Source: an archaeon (lineage in GTDB: Archaea > Aenigmatarchaeota > Aenigmatarchaeia > QMZP01 > JAFGSV01). From it: DNA of 64,000 nt. Both the position numbers and the translations under genes were made by a program. Shown here one piece after another: positions 26,076 through 35,360 of the stretch (position 1 is its first letter; every line of letters starts with the position of its first letter). The DNA lies in NCBI GenBank assembly GCA_028279705.1, contig JANQNF010000078.1:1-64000 (forward strand), given 5' to 3'. The notes below the pieces were generated by a model. It was given only the letters and a program-made list of their open reading frames with translations. It did no database searches and had not been told where the DNA came from.

Positions 26076-26680
26076 ATGATGATACAAAACCTCAAAGATA
26101 TTATGAAAGACGAAGAAAAGCTTGCCGAAATCTGCGGTATACACGCAGGCGACGGGTGGCTCAGTTCATATAACAATGAGGTCGGTTATGGAACGTCTAT
26201 AAAGGAGGGATCGTACTTCAATTACGTCTTCTCAATTGCATCCAGAATAAGATCATGTCATTCGGTTTCCCGAGAGGGAGGAAAAATGACTTCCTAGATA
26301 TTCCTGATTTCATAAAAGGTGATAAAAGATTATTGAAAAGATTCATTCGAGGACTAGCAGACACTGACGGTAGTGCTCATTGGAGAAGAAGTGCTAGAAA
26401 TCATTACTTGTCAATAACATGGAATTGTACATCGAAAAAGTTCGCCGAGTCCATAAAGTCTGCCCTCATTACTTTGGGGTTCAAACCAAACATCTATCAA
26501 CACAAAAATAGAAAGGAACGCAACAGGAAAACTGTGTGGAAAGTCCAGCTCCAGAGAATTTCCGATGTTTCATGCTACGTAAGGGATATAGGATTCGGTA
26601 ATGAAAAACGTTTTAAAGACATATACTCGAGAAATGAATGGAAAAGGTATATGGGCCCGGCCGGATTTCCAAATGAATGA
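26076..26680 (+). pseudogene. Decayed LAGLIDADG homing endonuclease overlapping tRNA-Val
   Basis: Two frames together make a degraded LAGLIDADG protein. Frame one (26076-26297) has LAEICGIHAGDGWL (motif 1). Frame two, from about 26255, has SFGFPRGRKNDFLDIPDFI and LLKRFIRGLADTDGSAH (motif 2) and ends ...MGPAGFPNE. The joint lies near 26245-26255, and the spacing between motifs is shorter than in intact relatives, so a deletion plus frameshift is likely. Its last codons run through the 3' exon of the opposite-strand tRNA-Val, and its stop (26678-26680) falls inside the T-loop intron of that tRNA. Confidence 0.7.
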
Positions 26681-26792
26681 CAGTTAAACTGTCACAATTT
26701 TTTTGAACCGGCGATATTCACCGTTCTCACCTAGTGGTTGTGAGGGTTCCGCGCACGAATGCTTGACGTCATAGCCACTAGACCACGGGCCC
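26652..26792 (-). tRNA. tRNA-Val(CAC) with three predicted introns
   Basis: Acceptor GGGCCCG pairs with CGGGCCC, with discriminator A and no CCA. The A box TGGTCTAGTGG is clear. Removing three segments gives a perfect 73-nt tRNA: 17 nt in the anticodon stem (26747-26763, position 29/30, or one base earlier), 15 nt at the canonical 37/38 site (26724-26738), and 36 nt in the T-loop (26667-26702), which contains the perfect hairpin TGACAG-TTTAA-CTGTCA. The mature anticodon stem is TCACC/GGTGA with loop CTCACAC (anticodon CAC), and the T-arm is GCCGG-TTCAAAT-CCGGC. The intron borders are inferred from restoring the cloverleaf. Confidence 0.75.
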
Positions 26793-26828
26793 GTGTACGA
26801 CTATTTGTGACACAGGAATAAAAGTCTT

Positions 26829-27125
26829 TCACACGGGCGGTGGAAGGAACCGTAAGAAGTTGGCGTAACCAAACAGCACCCAGGCCGCAATGAAGGTCAC
26901 TCCCATGACCGTCTTTCTTACAAGTGATATATTGTAATGGCCGTGTGGGTTTGCGTACTGGTGGTAAACGCTTTTGGAAAGGAACGGAACGTATATGAAG
27001 CCGATGACCATCACGAGTATGTAAGTCCCGGGGTTATCCATAAACCTCAGTCCTACTGTGTCTGCAAGGAAATAGTAAACTGTATTTATGGCCGTTATCA
27101 CGATCTGCAAAAGGTTTTCCAGCAT
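26829..27125 (-). CDS. Small integral membrane protein
   Basis: 98 residues with three probable membrane helices (about 5-24, 34-53 and 71-92). The hydrophilic loop LSKSVYHQYANPHGHYN lies between the second and third. No family recognised. It is 16 bases downstream of the Mth938-like gene on the same strand, so the two may be cotranscribed. Confidence 0.6.
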   Translation of the reverse strand: MLENLLQIVITAINTVYYFLADTVGLRFMDNPGTYILVMVIGFIYVPFLSKSVYHQYANPHGHYNISLVRKTVMGVTFIAAWVLFGYANFLRFLPPPV

Positions 27126-27141
27126 GGAACCTCCATTGGAA

Positions 27142-27489
27142 TCAACATGTCACATGGAAAATGCCGACGACTTTCTTTCCCTGATCAGCGAAAGCGTTGA
27201 ACATCTCGACAGCCTTTGGCGTCTTCTCCGCATATACCGTTATGCCCTTGTCCTGTGCCCACTGGTTGACTTCCGGCTGTATCCTGACGACACCGTCCTG
27301 GCCCGCGCCAACTATTATCATCTCAGGACCCTGGCGGAGAACCTTTATGAATTCGCCCATCTCTATCGTATGGTCCTTTGTCCGGTATTCGATCTTGCCA
27401 TTCCAGTACACAGTCATGTCAGAATCGTAGGGCTTCCCGTTTATGGTTATCTCGCCAAATTTCGTGCCGTCGATTTTTACAGTTGTCAT
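27142..27489 (-). CDS. Mth938-like domain protein (DUF498)
   Basis: 115 residues of the Mth938/NDUFAF3-like fold: MTTVKIDGTKFGEITINGK at the start, WNGKIEYRTKDH, then GPEMIIVGAGQDGVVRIQPE and a C-terminal TPKAVEMFNAF. The family is widespread in archaea and has an assembly-factor homolog in mitochondria, but its archaeal function is not established. A cytoplasmic protein. Confidence 0.8.
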   Translation of the reverse strand: MTTVKIDGTKFGEITINGKPYDSDMTVYWNGKIEYRTKDHTIEMGEFIKVLRQGPEMIIVGAGQDGVVRIQPEVNQWAQDKGITVYAEKTPKAVEMFNAFADQGKKVVGIFHVTC

Positions 27490-27612
27490 AAGAATTAATT
27501 GTTGCCACCTGAATAAAAATCACAGCTTTTCTTTGGATCGATACCTGACCACGTAAAAGAGTGGAATGATAATACTGTCTGCGGTGGTTCGTCACATGAC
27601 GCTGAAAACGTG

Positions 27613-27622
27613 CTTATAAAAC
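27613..27622 (+). promoter_or_regulatory. TATA box for secreted protein gene
   Basis: CTTATAAAAC, about 25 bases before the ATG at 27642, so the transcript would be almost leaderless. Confidence 0.5.
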
Positions 27623-27641
27623 TTTTTTCTGATGTTTCTAC

Positions 27642-28646
27642 ATGAAATTGCGTAATTATCTAGCAGGGATGCTCGTCGCCCTGGCGATGACGTCATTTTT
27701 CTCAAAGGACGCACTGTCACAGGACACGTCAAACGTTTATACCGATGTCAATGAATACCGCAGTGCCATGAAAGATTACAACAAGGCTTCAAGTGAGGTA
27801 GACGAACTCAACAAAAAAGTAGCGAGTTACGCCGGCCCTGATTATGACAAACTTGCGAATAAGTATGGGACAGGCACCCTAGAAGACATAGATCGGTATA
27901 TTAACATCCGTTTGCCTGATTCCCCATGCGAAAGACTCGGTGCATCCACGGACAGATTTTTAAACCCAACCGGAAAACCTATGATTCTCAATTTCTTTGG
28001 AGGAAAGTTCACAGACGGGAGTGGAAACTATATCAGAGAAATCAAAAAGGGTGATCTTGAAGACGGCACGATGAGAAATTACATGCTCACAAGCGACGAT
28101 CTCGAAGGCTGCGATAAAGATGAACTAATCGGCCGCGTCATCCGCGAGTTCCAAAATGTTTTCAGGGAGTTTGAGATCGAGCATGGACACGAGGTCGAAT
28201 TCGTGTACATGATTGACAAATTCCAAGATTATGATTATGAATACAAACCACATTTTGGGAAACCACTATCTCCGGAATATCTGGAAAGCCTCAAAAGAAG
28301 AAACCGGTCAGGAAATGTCTCGGTATGGAATGACGCACGGTCGAACAAAGGAACAGAAACTACTGAGAATCTGAATCTTCACAAGGACAGCTATTTCATG
28401 CTGAGGCCTAGGGTGAGTGATATGGACAACGTTTTGGGCATTATTCTTCCATACGATCCTTATATGTTCAGTTTCCATTCCTTCGACCCATACATTTACG
28501 GCGGCAAGGAACCCATGATGGACGGATTCGAAATAGTTACAAAATGTGACTATAAGAACATGAATGAAGACCGTCAGGAAGAGCTTGTAGGCGATGAGAA
28601 ACTTGCAGAGGTTCTCAGGAACATATGCAATGCTCAATGTGAATAG
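27642..28646 (+). CDS. Secreted protein of unknown function
   Basis: 334 residues with a signal peptide at about 1-27 (MKLRNYLAGMLVALAMTSFF, cleavage near ALSQ). The mature part begins with a short coiled-coil stretch (DYNKASSEVDELNKKVASY), and a globular region rich in Asp, Tyr and Pro follows, with four scattered cysteines. No domain recognised. A strong TATA box is present. It has no obvious operon partners. Confidence 0.6.
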   Translation: MKLRNYLAGMLVALAMTSFFSKDALSQDTSNVYTDVNEYRSAMKDYNKASSEVDELNKKVASYAGPDYDKLANKYGTGTLEDIDRYINIRLPDSPCERLGASTDRFLNPTGKPMILNFFGGKFTDGSGNYIREIKKGDLEDGTMRNYMLTSDDLEGCDKDELIGRVIREFQNVFREFEIEHGHEVEFVYMIDKFQDYDYEYKPHFGKPLSPEYLESLKRRNRSGNVSVWNDARSNKGTETTENLNLHKDSYFMLRPRVSDMDNVLGIILPYDPYMFSFHSFDPYIYGGKEPMMDGFEIVTKCDYKNMNEDRQEELVGDEKLAEVLRNICNAQCE

Positions 28647-28693
28647 CAAGTCGACTGTATCCAGAATAAAAAGAATAATATACAATAATAATT

Positions 28694-30121
28694 ATGGTTG
28701 TTCTTTCTGATGATGAAAGGAAAAGATCCCTCGATTCTTCAGTAAGAGATGCTATGTTCTCGGCAATGATGTTCTCGCTTACTTCCAGCTTTTTTGGCGC
28801 TTTCGCGGTAGCGCTTGGGGCTGACAACTTCTTCGTTGGACTACTGGCATCTGTACCGCTTCTTTTCTGGACGATTGCACAGATCCCGTCGGCAAAGGTC
28901 GTTGAATCCATAGGCAGGAGGAAAAAACTGACCATCAGTTCGCTTCTGGTTTCCAGGCTGATGTTCATACCGATAATCCTCATACCCACTGCGCTTTTTT
29001 CAGGCGACCCGCTCTTCCTAATCATCTTCGTTTCCATATCGTCATTCTTCGCCGCATTCTCAAACCCAGCGTGGGCATCGTGGATGGGCGACCTTGTACC
29101 AAGCAGTGTACGCGGCAGGTATTTTGGCAGGAGGATGAGGATGCACAACATATTCCTGATGACCGGGCTCATCGCCGCCGCACTTGTATTCACGGCATTC
29201 CCGACCGCGACTGGATTTGCTGGCTTCCAGATAATATTTGCAACAGGCCTTGCGTGCGGCATGATCTCGCTTATCTTCCTTAGGAGGATGTCAGAGCCAA
29301 AATTCGTGCCAACTGAAGATCTTGACATACCAGAAGAGCATGTGTCCATACGAAAGAACAGGAGGATGAAAAAGTTCATCGCCGCGTTCTTCATCTGGCA
29401 TTTCGGCGTGATGCTTTCCGCACCCTTTTATGTCGTGAGGCTCTTGAAATACCTCAATGCCGACTACACATGGGTGTCGATACAGGCGCTTCTGATGGGA
29501 ATCTCCATGGCAGCGTTTCAGACTGCATGGGGAAGGTCCACAGACAAGTTCGGGGGAAGGGTAATACTTTCACTGTGTGCGATCGGTGCTGCCTTCTACC
29601 CGCTTTTGTGGCTGTTTCCAACGGAACCATTCCACATAATACCAATAGAAATACTTGGTGGCATAGCGTGGAGCGGTGTCAACGTAGCGTACTTCAACTA
29701 CCTGCTTGAGATAAGCCCGTCGCAGAAGAGGACGTTCTTCCTTGCGATGTTCTTTGTGGTTTTCGGCATGGCAGGTACACTGGGCCCGCTTGCGGGAGGC
29801 ATGATATCGGAATACTTCACAGAAACATCATTCTTCTCATTCACCGGACTTGAAGTGGTATTCCTCTTCTCATGGATGATAAGGCTTGCCGGTGCGCTGC
29901 TCTTCATCAAGATGCTTGAGGAACTTCCCATACGAACGAAGGTTAAGACAAGCTACGTCTTCGGCGAGATGGTCAGGTACGGCCAGAAGAAAGCAGTGTC
30001 TTCGATATACCTGACGGGAAGAAAAGGTGTCAGTGCCATATCAAAGGGCAGGAAAATAAGAGGGCGCATAAGGCTGAAAAAGAGAAATCAATCTAGTTCA
30101 AAGACCGCTACGTCTTCGTAA
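28694..30121 (+). CDS. Major facilitator superfamily transporter
   Basis: 475 residues with about 12 hydrophobic helices. An MFS-type intracellular loop is seen as ESIGRRKKLT near residue 80 and a second as STDKFGGRVIL near 285. A basic C-terminal tail (GRKIRGRIRLKKRNQSS) lies in the cytoplasm. The first 20 residues are charged and soluble. The substrate cannot be inferred. The 3' end overlaps the convergent thpR gene by 34 bases. Confidence 0.85.
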   Translation: MVVLSDDERKRSLDSSVRDAMFSAMMFSLTSSFFGAFAVALGADNFFVGLLASVPLLFWTIAQIPSAKVVESIGRRKKLTISSLLVSRLMFIPIILIPTALFSGDPLFLIIFVSISSFFAAFSNPAWASWMGDLVPSSVRGRYFGRRMRMHNIFLMTGLIAAALVFTAFPTATGFAGFQIIFATGLACGMISLIFLRRMSEPKFVPTEDLDIPEEHVSIRKNRRMKKFIAAFFIWHFGVMLSAPFYVVRLLKYLNADYTWVSIQALLMGISMAAFQTAWGRSTDKFGGRVILSLCAIGAAFYPLLWLFPTEPFHIIPIEILGGIAWSGVNVAYFNYLLEISPSQKRTFFLAMFFVVFGMAGTLGPLAGGMISEYFTETSFFSFTGLEVVFLFSWMIRLAGALLFIKMLEELPIRTKVKTSYVFGEMVRYGQKKAVSSIYLTGRKGVSAISKGRKIRGRIRLKKRNQSSSKTATSS

Positions 30122-30630
30122 ACCGGTCCCTCAGGAGTGAGCGTACTCTTCTTCAGTGTGAATTTTTCAACAGGGAATTCCCCTATTTTCCCGACAGCCT
30201 TCAACCTGGAGATGCCCTCACCAAGAGTGTCCATATCCTTGACGAATCTCACCCTGCCAAGCGTGACATGCGGATGGAATTTACTGTCCTTTGCAAAGCC
30301 TAGATGTGAAAGCGATTCTTCTATACTCTTCTGGAGGCAACAGATCGTTTTCTCGGGCCTCGCGCCTGCCCATATGACCCTTACACGGTTCTCGTTTGGG
30401 AACGCACCTGTCCCTGATATCGACATCGTAAACTTTTCTGCACTTATTTTATCAAGGTTTTCCTTTATCTCATCAACAACGTCTGTCTCGCCTAGAAACT
30501 TCAAAGTCAAATGGATGTTACCGGTTTCAACCCATTTTATCTTTGCACAGTCCTTGTTCACATCATCTTTCAAATCGGCTAGTTTCTTCCTCACATCCTC
30601 CGGTATGCCCAGCGCTACGAAAAGTCTCAT
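30088..30630 (-). CDS. thpR: RNA 2',3'-cyclic phosphodiesterase (2'-5' RNA ligase family)
   Basis: 180 residues with the two HXTX motifs of the 2H phosphoesterase superfamily: IHLTLKFLGE (about 41-50) and HPHVTLGRV (about 129-137). It starts with MRLFVALGIPEDVRKKLADL, typical of ThpR. It opens 2',3'-cyclic phosphate ends of RNA; archaeal members were first described by their ligase activity on tRNA halves. That is relevant here because several local tRNAs must be spliced. Confidence 0.92.
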   Translation of the reverse strand: MRLFVALGIPEDVRKKLADLKDDVNKDCAKIKWVETGNIHLTLKFLGETDVVDEIKENLDKISAEKFTMSISGTGAFPNENRVRVIWAGARPEKTICCLQKSIEESLSHLGFAKDSKFHPHVTLGRVRFVKDMDTLGEGISRLKAVGKIGEFPVEKFTLKKSTLTPEGPVYEDVAVFELD

Positions 30631-30680
30631 GATTAGTTTAAGGTTGGCGGCTTTTTATAGAACGGATACAGTCATATCTC

Positions 30681-31190
30681 ATGACAGACGAGATGCTTGA
30701 CGTGTTCGACGAAAATGGTATGCTCATCAGGCAGGAAAAGAGAAGTGTCATACACAAGAAGGGTCTGATACACAAGACGGTAGTGTTCTTCATATTCGAC
30801 CGGGATGGAAGAGTATTTGTCAACCAGAGAACTGCAAACAAAGAATTTTATCCAGAATACTGGAGCATTGTCCTTGGAGGTCACGTCACTGCAGGTGACA
30901 TCCATGACAATGCAGTGATCAAGGAAGCGCATGAAGAAGCCGGGATAAAGGGCGTACCTTCTATATTCATCAAGCGCTTTGAGAAAATGCACGACAAAGA
31001 AGATAGGGAGATAGTGAAGGTATACGCGTTCGTCGTTGATGATATGCCAAAGCTTGATCCAAATGAGATCAAGACCGGGAGATTCATGACGATGGAGGAG
31101 CTCGAGGAAAAGATCAAGAAAGAGAAGTTTCTCCCCGAAACCGATATCCTCTATAAGATTCTAAAGGAGTACAAAGGGAAGGGACGATAA
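30681..31190 (+). CDS. Nudix hydrolase
   Basis: 169 residues. The Nudix box GGHVTAGDIHDNAVIKEAHEEAGI departs from the consensus in having Asp where the first Glu is expected, while the REXXEE part is IKEAHEEAGI. The N-terminus (MLDVFDENGMLIRQEKRSVIHKKG) and the FFIFDRDGRVFVNQR strand are like the IPP-isomerase/YfcD branch of Nudix proteins. The substrate is unknown. It is followed by dph6 with one base between, so they form one transcript. Confidence 0.85.
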   Translation: MTDEMLDVFDENGMLIRQEKRSVIHKKGLIHKTVVFFIFDRDGRVFVNQRTANKEFYPEYWSIVLGGHVTAGDIHDNAVIKEAHEEAGIKGVPSIFIKRFEKMHDKEDREIVKVYAFVVDDMPKLDPNEIKTGRFMTMEELEEKIKKEKFLPETDILYKILKEYKGKGR

Positions 31191-31191
31191 C

Positions 31192-31869
31192 ATGAAATTG
31201 GCTGTACTTTTTTCAGGAGGCAAGGATTCATGCTATGCCATGTACAAGAGCATGAAGGAAAACGACATCGTCTGTCTTATTTCTATCATCTCTAAGAACA
31301 AGGAAAGCTACATGTTCCACACGCCGAACATAGAGTTAACGAAGATGCAGGCAGAATGCATAGGCCTTCCACTGATACAGAAGGAAACTGAGGGTGAGAA
31401 GGAAACGGAGCTTTCTGATTTGAAAGACGCAATAGAAGATGCCAGGGATAAGTTCTCGATAGAGGGTATAGTCACAGGAGCCGTGAAGTCCGTTTACCAG
31501 ACAGAAAGGATACAAAAGATTTGCGACAATGTCGGACTGAAATGCCTGAATCCACTTTGGCACATAGACGAGGAGAAGTTCCTAAAAGACCTCGTAAGCG
31601 GGGGGTTCAAGGTCATGATATCGGGGGTGTTTGCATACCCGCTAGACAGGAAATGGCTAGGAAAGATCATAGACGATGAAGTCATAGCCGACCTCCTGAA
31701 GCTCAGGGAAAAATACAAAGTGAGTCCCGCAGGGGAAGGCGGCGAGATAGAGACCACCGTAATGGATGCGCCATTCTTCAAAAAGAGACTGGAGATTATC
31801 GATTCCAAAATCCACTGGAAGGGAGATTCCGGTTTCATGAATATCAAAGCGGTGCCAGAAGAGAAGTGA
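31192..31869 (+). CDS. dph6: Diphthine-ammonia ligase
   Basis: Last enzyme of diphthamide formation on elongation factor 2, amidating diphthine with ATP and ammonia. The PP-loop SGGKDS is at residues 8-13, followed by the family markers IISKNKESYMFHTPN and EGIVTGAVKSVYQTERIQKIC, and the typical LNPLWH phrase. 225 residues is the usual archaeal length. It is convergent with proC with no spacer. Confidence 0.92.
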   Translation: MKLAVLFSGGKDSCYAMYKSMKENDIVCLISIISKNKESYMFHTPNIELTKMQAECIGLPLIQKETEGEKETELSDLKDAIEDARDKFSIEGIVTGAVKSVYQTERIQKICDNVGLKCLNPLWHIDEEKFLKDLVSGGFKVMISGVFAYPLDRKWLGKIIDDEVIADLLKLREKYKVSPAGEGGEIETTVMDAPFFKKRLEIIDSKIHWKGDSGFMNIKAVPEEK

Positions 31870-32658
31870 TCATTTTTCAAACTTCTTTTGCATTTCAAGT
31901 GATTTTTCAAGAGAAGCACTGACGACAGAGCTGAATATTTCTTTTGCATTTTCCGAGTTCAATACACCGATCCCCTCTGCAGTTATTCCACCAGGCGTTG
32001 AGCAGAATTCTGCTATTTGCCTGCATTCATCAAGGCCTTTTCCTTTGACAGAACTCATAGTCGTTTCGATAACATCCGTTACTATTTTCTTACAGAAATC
32101 CTTATCATCACAAGGTAACTTATCCAGGATGTTCACAAGGGCTGCAGAGATGAAAGCGCTTCCAGAGGACGAAAGGATCGTATACAGGTGCATATCCTTT
32201 TCTTCCACTTTATGGAATTTCTTTGACCAGCCGGATATGATAGATGAGTATTTTTCAGGAATGTCGCCTGCGATTATACCTACTCCCCCATTCTCGGTTA
32301 TCAGCGGTGAGGGTATATATCTTGATATCACGTTTTCATTGAAAAATTTCCTCATGTATTCTATACTGATTGCTGCAGCAGTGCTGATCAGAAACTGGCC
32401 CGCATTGACATATTCACTTATCTCTTCCATTACACCTGCCATGTCAGACGGTCTCACTGTAAGAAATATGACATCCACTCCCCTGACTGCCTCTTTGTTG
32501 TCTCTGAAATAGGAAGCGTTATACTTGGCTGCAATCTCTCTTCCTTTTTTCTCGTTTCTTCTCGTTATCCTTACAACAGAGCCCGGAATGCTTGTGAGAT
32601 TTCTCAGTATTTCCCCGCCTATTTCACCGCATCCGATGATAGCAAACTTTAATGCCAT
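31870..32658 (-). CDS. proC: Pyrroline-5-carboxylate reductase
   Basis: Reduces P5C to proline with NAD(P)H. The Rossmann motif FAIIGCGEIGGEIL opens the 262-residue protein. RPSDMAGVMEEIS and the helical dimerisation domain with SSSGSAFISAALVNIL and the catalytic-region CSTPGGITAEGIGVL (a TPGG-T motif) follow. The start MALKF at 32658 is preferred to the upstream 32679. Confidence 0.92.
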   Translation of the reverse strand: MALKFAIIGCGEIGGEILRNLTSIPGSVVRITRRNEKKGREIAAKYNASYFRDNKEAVRGVDVIFLTVRPSDMAGVMEEISEYVNAGQFLISTAAAISIEYMRKFFNENVISRYIPSPLITENGGVGIIAGDIPEKYSSIISGWSKKFHKVEEKDMHLYTILSSSGSAFISAALVNILDKLPCDDKDFCKKIVTDVIETTMSSVKGKGLDECRQIAEFCSTPGGITAEGIGVLNSENAKEIFSSVVSASLEKSLEMQKKFEK

Positions 32659-32706
32659 GAACTTTGTTTTGAATAACAATTTAAAAGCTCGTTATAATCC
32701 TATTCT

Positions 32707-33876
32707 ATGGAGAGCTTTACGTTACATCTTCTGACAAAAATAATCTTCGGAAGGGGCGCTGAAGAAAGGGTCGGTGAAGAGGTAAAGAAGTATTCAGAGA
32801 AGGTTCTTCTCCACTACGGCGGCGGGAGCATAAAGAAGTCAGGACTTTATGACCGCGTGGTCAAATCACTCAGGGAAGCAGGCGTGGAATTCGTCGAGCT
32901 CGGCGGTGTCGTTCCGAATCCAAGACTCGGCCTCGTAAGAAAAGGCATCGATATTTGCAGGAAGGGCGGCATCGACTTCATTCTCGCCGTGGGTGGAGGC
33001 AGTGTCATAGATTCGGCAAAAGCCATAGCATCGGGAGTGATGTACGATGGCGATGTGTGGGATTTTTTTGAAAAACGGGGAACCGTGAACGTAGAAAAAG
33101 CACTTCCGATCGGAACAATTCTCACCATATCTGCCGCAGGAAGCGAGATGAGCCCAAACATGGTCATAACAAACGAAGAGAATGGAAGGAAGCTTTCTGC
33201 AGGCAAGCATGATTCCACCAGGCCAGTATTCTCGATGCTCAACCCGGAACTGACGATGACGCTTCCAAAATTCCAGATAGCATGCGGTGCAGTGGACATG
33301 TTCGCCCACATAGTCGAGAGATATTTCACGAATACTGAAAATGTCAGTGTCACGGACGAGATGTGTGAAGGGATCTTCAGGGCGATAATAAAAAATGCGA
33401 TCAAAGCTGTCACGGATCCCAAAGACTACGAAGCAATGGCAGATCTAATGTGGGCCGGAACCATCGCACACAACGGGATCCTCGGAACTGGAAGGGAAGA
33501 AGACTGGTCGTCACACTACATAGAACATGAACTGAGCGCGATCTACGACATAGCGCACGGGGCAGGACTTGCTGCAATAGTTCCCGCATGGATGAAGTAT
33601 GTTTACAAACAAGACGTTAAACGATTCGCGCAGTATGCAAGGAATGTTTTTCACATAATAGAACAGGATGTTGAAAAGGCGGCAAACCGCGGCATAGAAG
33701 AGACGGAGAAATTCTTCAAATCACTTGGACTTGAAACAACCCTTGAAGGCCTGAAGATAGGTGATGAGGATTTCAAAAAGATGTCCCAACTCGCAGTAAA
33801 GTCGAATACTATCGGTAATTTTGTCAAGCTGAAATCTGAAGATATCGAGAAGATATACAGGCTGGCGCTGAAGTAG
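32707..33876 (+). CDS. Iron-containing alcohol dehydrogenase (BdhA/YqhD type)
   Basis: 389-residue group III alcohol dehydrogenase. The dinucleotide site is GGGSVIDSAKAIASG (about 97-111). Metal ligands lie in VDMFAHIVERYF and the late SHYIEHELSAIYDIAHGAGLAA. It opens with MESFTLHLLTKIIFGRGAEE, as in NADPH-dependent butanol/aldehyde reductases. Probably interconverts an aldehyde and an alcohol in the cytoplasm to dispose of reductant; the substrate is not determinable. Confidence 0.9.
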   Translation: MESFTLHLLTKIIFGRGAEERVGEEVKKYSEKVLLHYGGGSIKKSGLYDRVVKSLREAGVEFVELGGVVPNPRLGLVRKGIDICRKGGIDFILAVGGGSVIDSAKAIASGVMYDGDVWDFFEKRGTVNVEKALPIGTILTISAAGSEMSPNMVITNEENGRKLSAGKHDSTRPVFSMLNPELTMTLPKFQIACGAVDMFAHIVERYFTNTENVSVTDEMCEGIFRAIIKNAIKAVTDPKDYEAMADLMWAGTIAHNGILGTGREEDWSSHYIEHELSAIYDIAHGAGLAAIVPAWMKYVYKQDVKRFAQYARNVFHIIEQDVEKAANRGIEETEKFFKSLGLETTLEGLKIGDEDFKKMSQLAVKSNTIGNFVKLKSEDIEKIYRLALK

Positions 33877-33877
33877 C

Positions 33878-34138
33878 TTACCTCTTTCCGCGGTAGTGCT
33901 TTCTTGCAGCATCCCTGTTCTTTAGTATCCTTCTTCTGTATTCCTTTTCCCGCTGTATCCTTTCCTCTCTTCGCGCCCTTGCGGAGTCTTCCTGCTTCTT
34001 TTTCTTTTCAGCTGCCCTTTCTTCCCTGCTCAGATTGATTATGTCGTCACTGTAACACGACCTGCAGAATGCAGTGCCTTTGTTTTCTTCCACCCATCGA
34101 TTCCTGCACTTCCTGCAGAGAAATTCGTCATTCTCCAT
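33878..34138 (-). CDS. Zinc-ribbon protein with basic coiled-coil tail
   Basis: 86 residues. An N-terminal zinc ribbon (CRKC and CRSC) is followed by a long Arg/Lys/Glu helix (EERAAEKKKKQEDSARARRE and onward). Very basic, so probably binds RNA or the ribosome. Function unknown. It is convergent with the alcohol dehydrogenase gene, one base apart, and downstream of the lipid reductase gene on the same strand. Confidence 0.65.
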   Translation of the reverse strand: MENDEFLCRKCRNRWVEENKGTAFCRSCYSDDIINLSREERAAEKKKKQEDSARARREERIQREKEYRRRILKNRDAARKHYRGKR

Positions 34139-34178
34139 TTACAAATATTGAAAAGAGTGTGATAAATAATACAGCAGT

Positions 34179-35360
34179 TCATCTTCCTGTCAGATAGCTA
34201 TATGCAAGCGAGACCATCTCCCTTGCTATCTTCTGATCAATCTTCATCTTTCCTGTGTTCATGGACTTCATCATGTTATGATGACCGTCCCTTAGCATGG
34301 TTTCCATCAGCCTCGGATAATTGAACTTCTTCAGCACGTTTATCATGTTCTTCTCTTTTCTTATGGCGTTTTTGACGCGCAGAATTCTTGCGTTATAAGG
34401 CCTGAGGTTTTTCCCGGTCGGCTTTTTTTCCTCACCGAAAACGTCAGCTATCGTCTTCGCAGCCCACATGCCGGATTCTATGGCGTATTCTATACCTCCT
34501 CCGGTAACCGGCTTTACCAGCCCGCCGGCATCGCCTATGAGAACAGTCCTGTCCCCGACAAGCCTGTCTGCAATCTTCACCGGTATGAGGGAGCTTTCAT
34601 ACTGCATTTTCCGGGTATCAATCCTACAGCCTCTCATGAGGAAATGCCTAAACGTCAGGTAGTCGAGTTCTTTTTTCATCTGCAAGCCGCTGACAGGTAC
34701 CGGAACGTACGATCCTATGGTCAGGAAATGCTTCTTTATGAATATTCCCGAATAACCTGTCCCGTATTTCCTGTCAACGAGGAAATAACATTTATTTTTG
34801 TCCAGATGCAGGTTCCTGATCGAATTCAGCGGAATCTGGTACTGGACACATGCAAGGTAATCTTCCTTCCTGTTCCTGCCCGGATTCAATTTGTTTCTCA
34901 CCTTTGATGCAAAGCCGTCTGCACCGACGATCACCCTGGACTTTATTATCTTCTCACTACCATTCTTCATGTCCCGGGCTTTGATCTTCACGCCACTGTC
35001 GCCCACTGTGTAATCAAGCATCATGTGACTGTGCATTATCTTTGCGCCACGCTTAATTGCATTTTCGCTCAGTTTCCTGTCAAAAAAAGCCCTCTGGAAT
35101 CCGTAACGGCACTCGTCGTGCTCAAAGAAATGATCTTTGCAGTATATCCTTGCCTTCGGTATCCTGCATTCTGTTGCGTATTTCAATCCGTACCTTTCCA
35201 CTGCCTGCTCGTTCAGTACGCCGCCGCAGACGTTCTTCTCGCCGCAGAATTTGTCCTTCTCAAGAACTATTACCCTTATGCCGGATCTGGCGAGTTCCCT
35301 GGCGCAGGTGCTCCCGGCAGGCCCCCCGCCCACCACTGCAACATCTGTTTCAAGCACCAT
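34179..35360 (-). CDS. Geranylgeranyl reductase family protein
   Basis: 393-residue FAD-dependent reductase of the digeranylgeranylglycerophospholipid reductase family, which saturates archaeal lipid chains. FAD-binding VAVVGGGPAGSTCARELA is at 7-24, EKDKFCGEKNVCGG follows, then the conserved VIVGADGFASKVR and VLIGDAGGLVKPVTGGGIEY. Supports an ether-lipid membrane. The exact substrate (lipid or chlorophyll/menaquinone side chain) is inferred from family only. Confidence 0.88.
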   Translation of the reverse strand: MVLETDVAVVGGGPAGSTCARELARSGIRVIVLEKDKFCGEKNVCGGVLNEQAVERYGLKYATECRIPKARIYCKDHFFEHDECRYGFQRAFFDRKLSENAIKRGAKIMHSHMMLDYTVGDSGVKIKARDMKNGSEKIIKSRVIVGADGFASKVRNKLNPGRNRKEDYLACVQYQIPLNSIRNLHLDKNKCYFLVDRKYGTGYSGIFIKKHFLTIGSYVPVPVSGLQMKKELDYLTFRHFLMRGCRIDTRKMQYESSLIPVKIADRLVGDRTVLIGDAGGLVKPVTGGGIEYAIESGMWAAKTIADVFGEEKKPTGKNLRPYNARILRVKNAIRKEKNMINVLKKFNYPRLMETMLRDGHHNMMKSMNTGKMKIDQKIAREMVSLAYSYLTGR

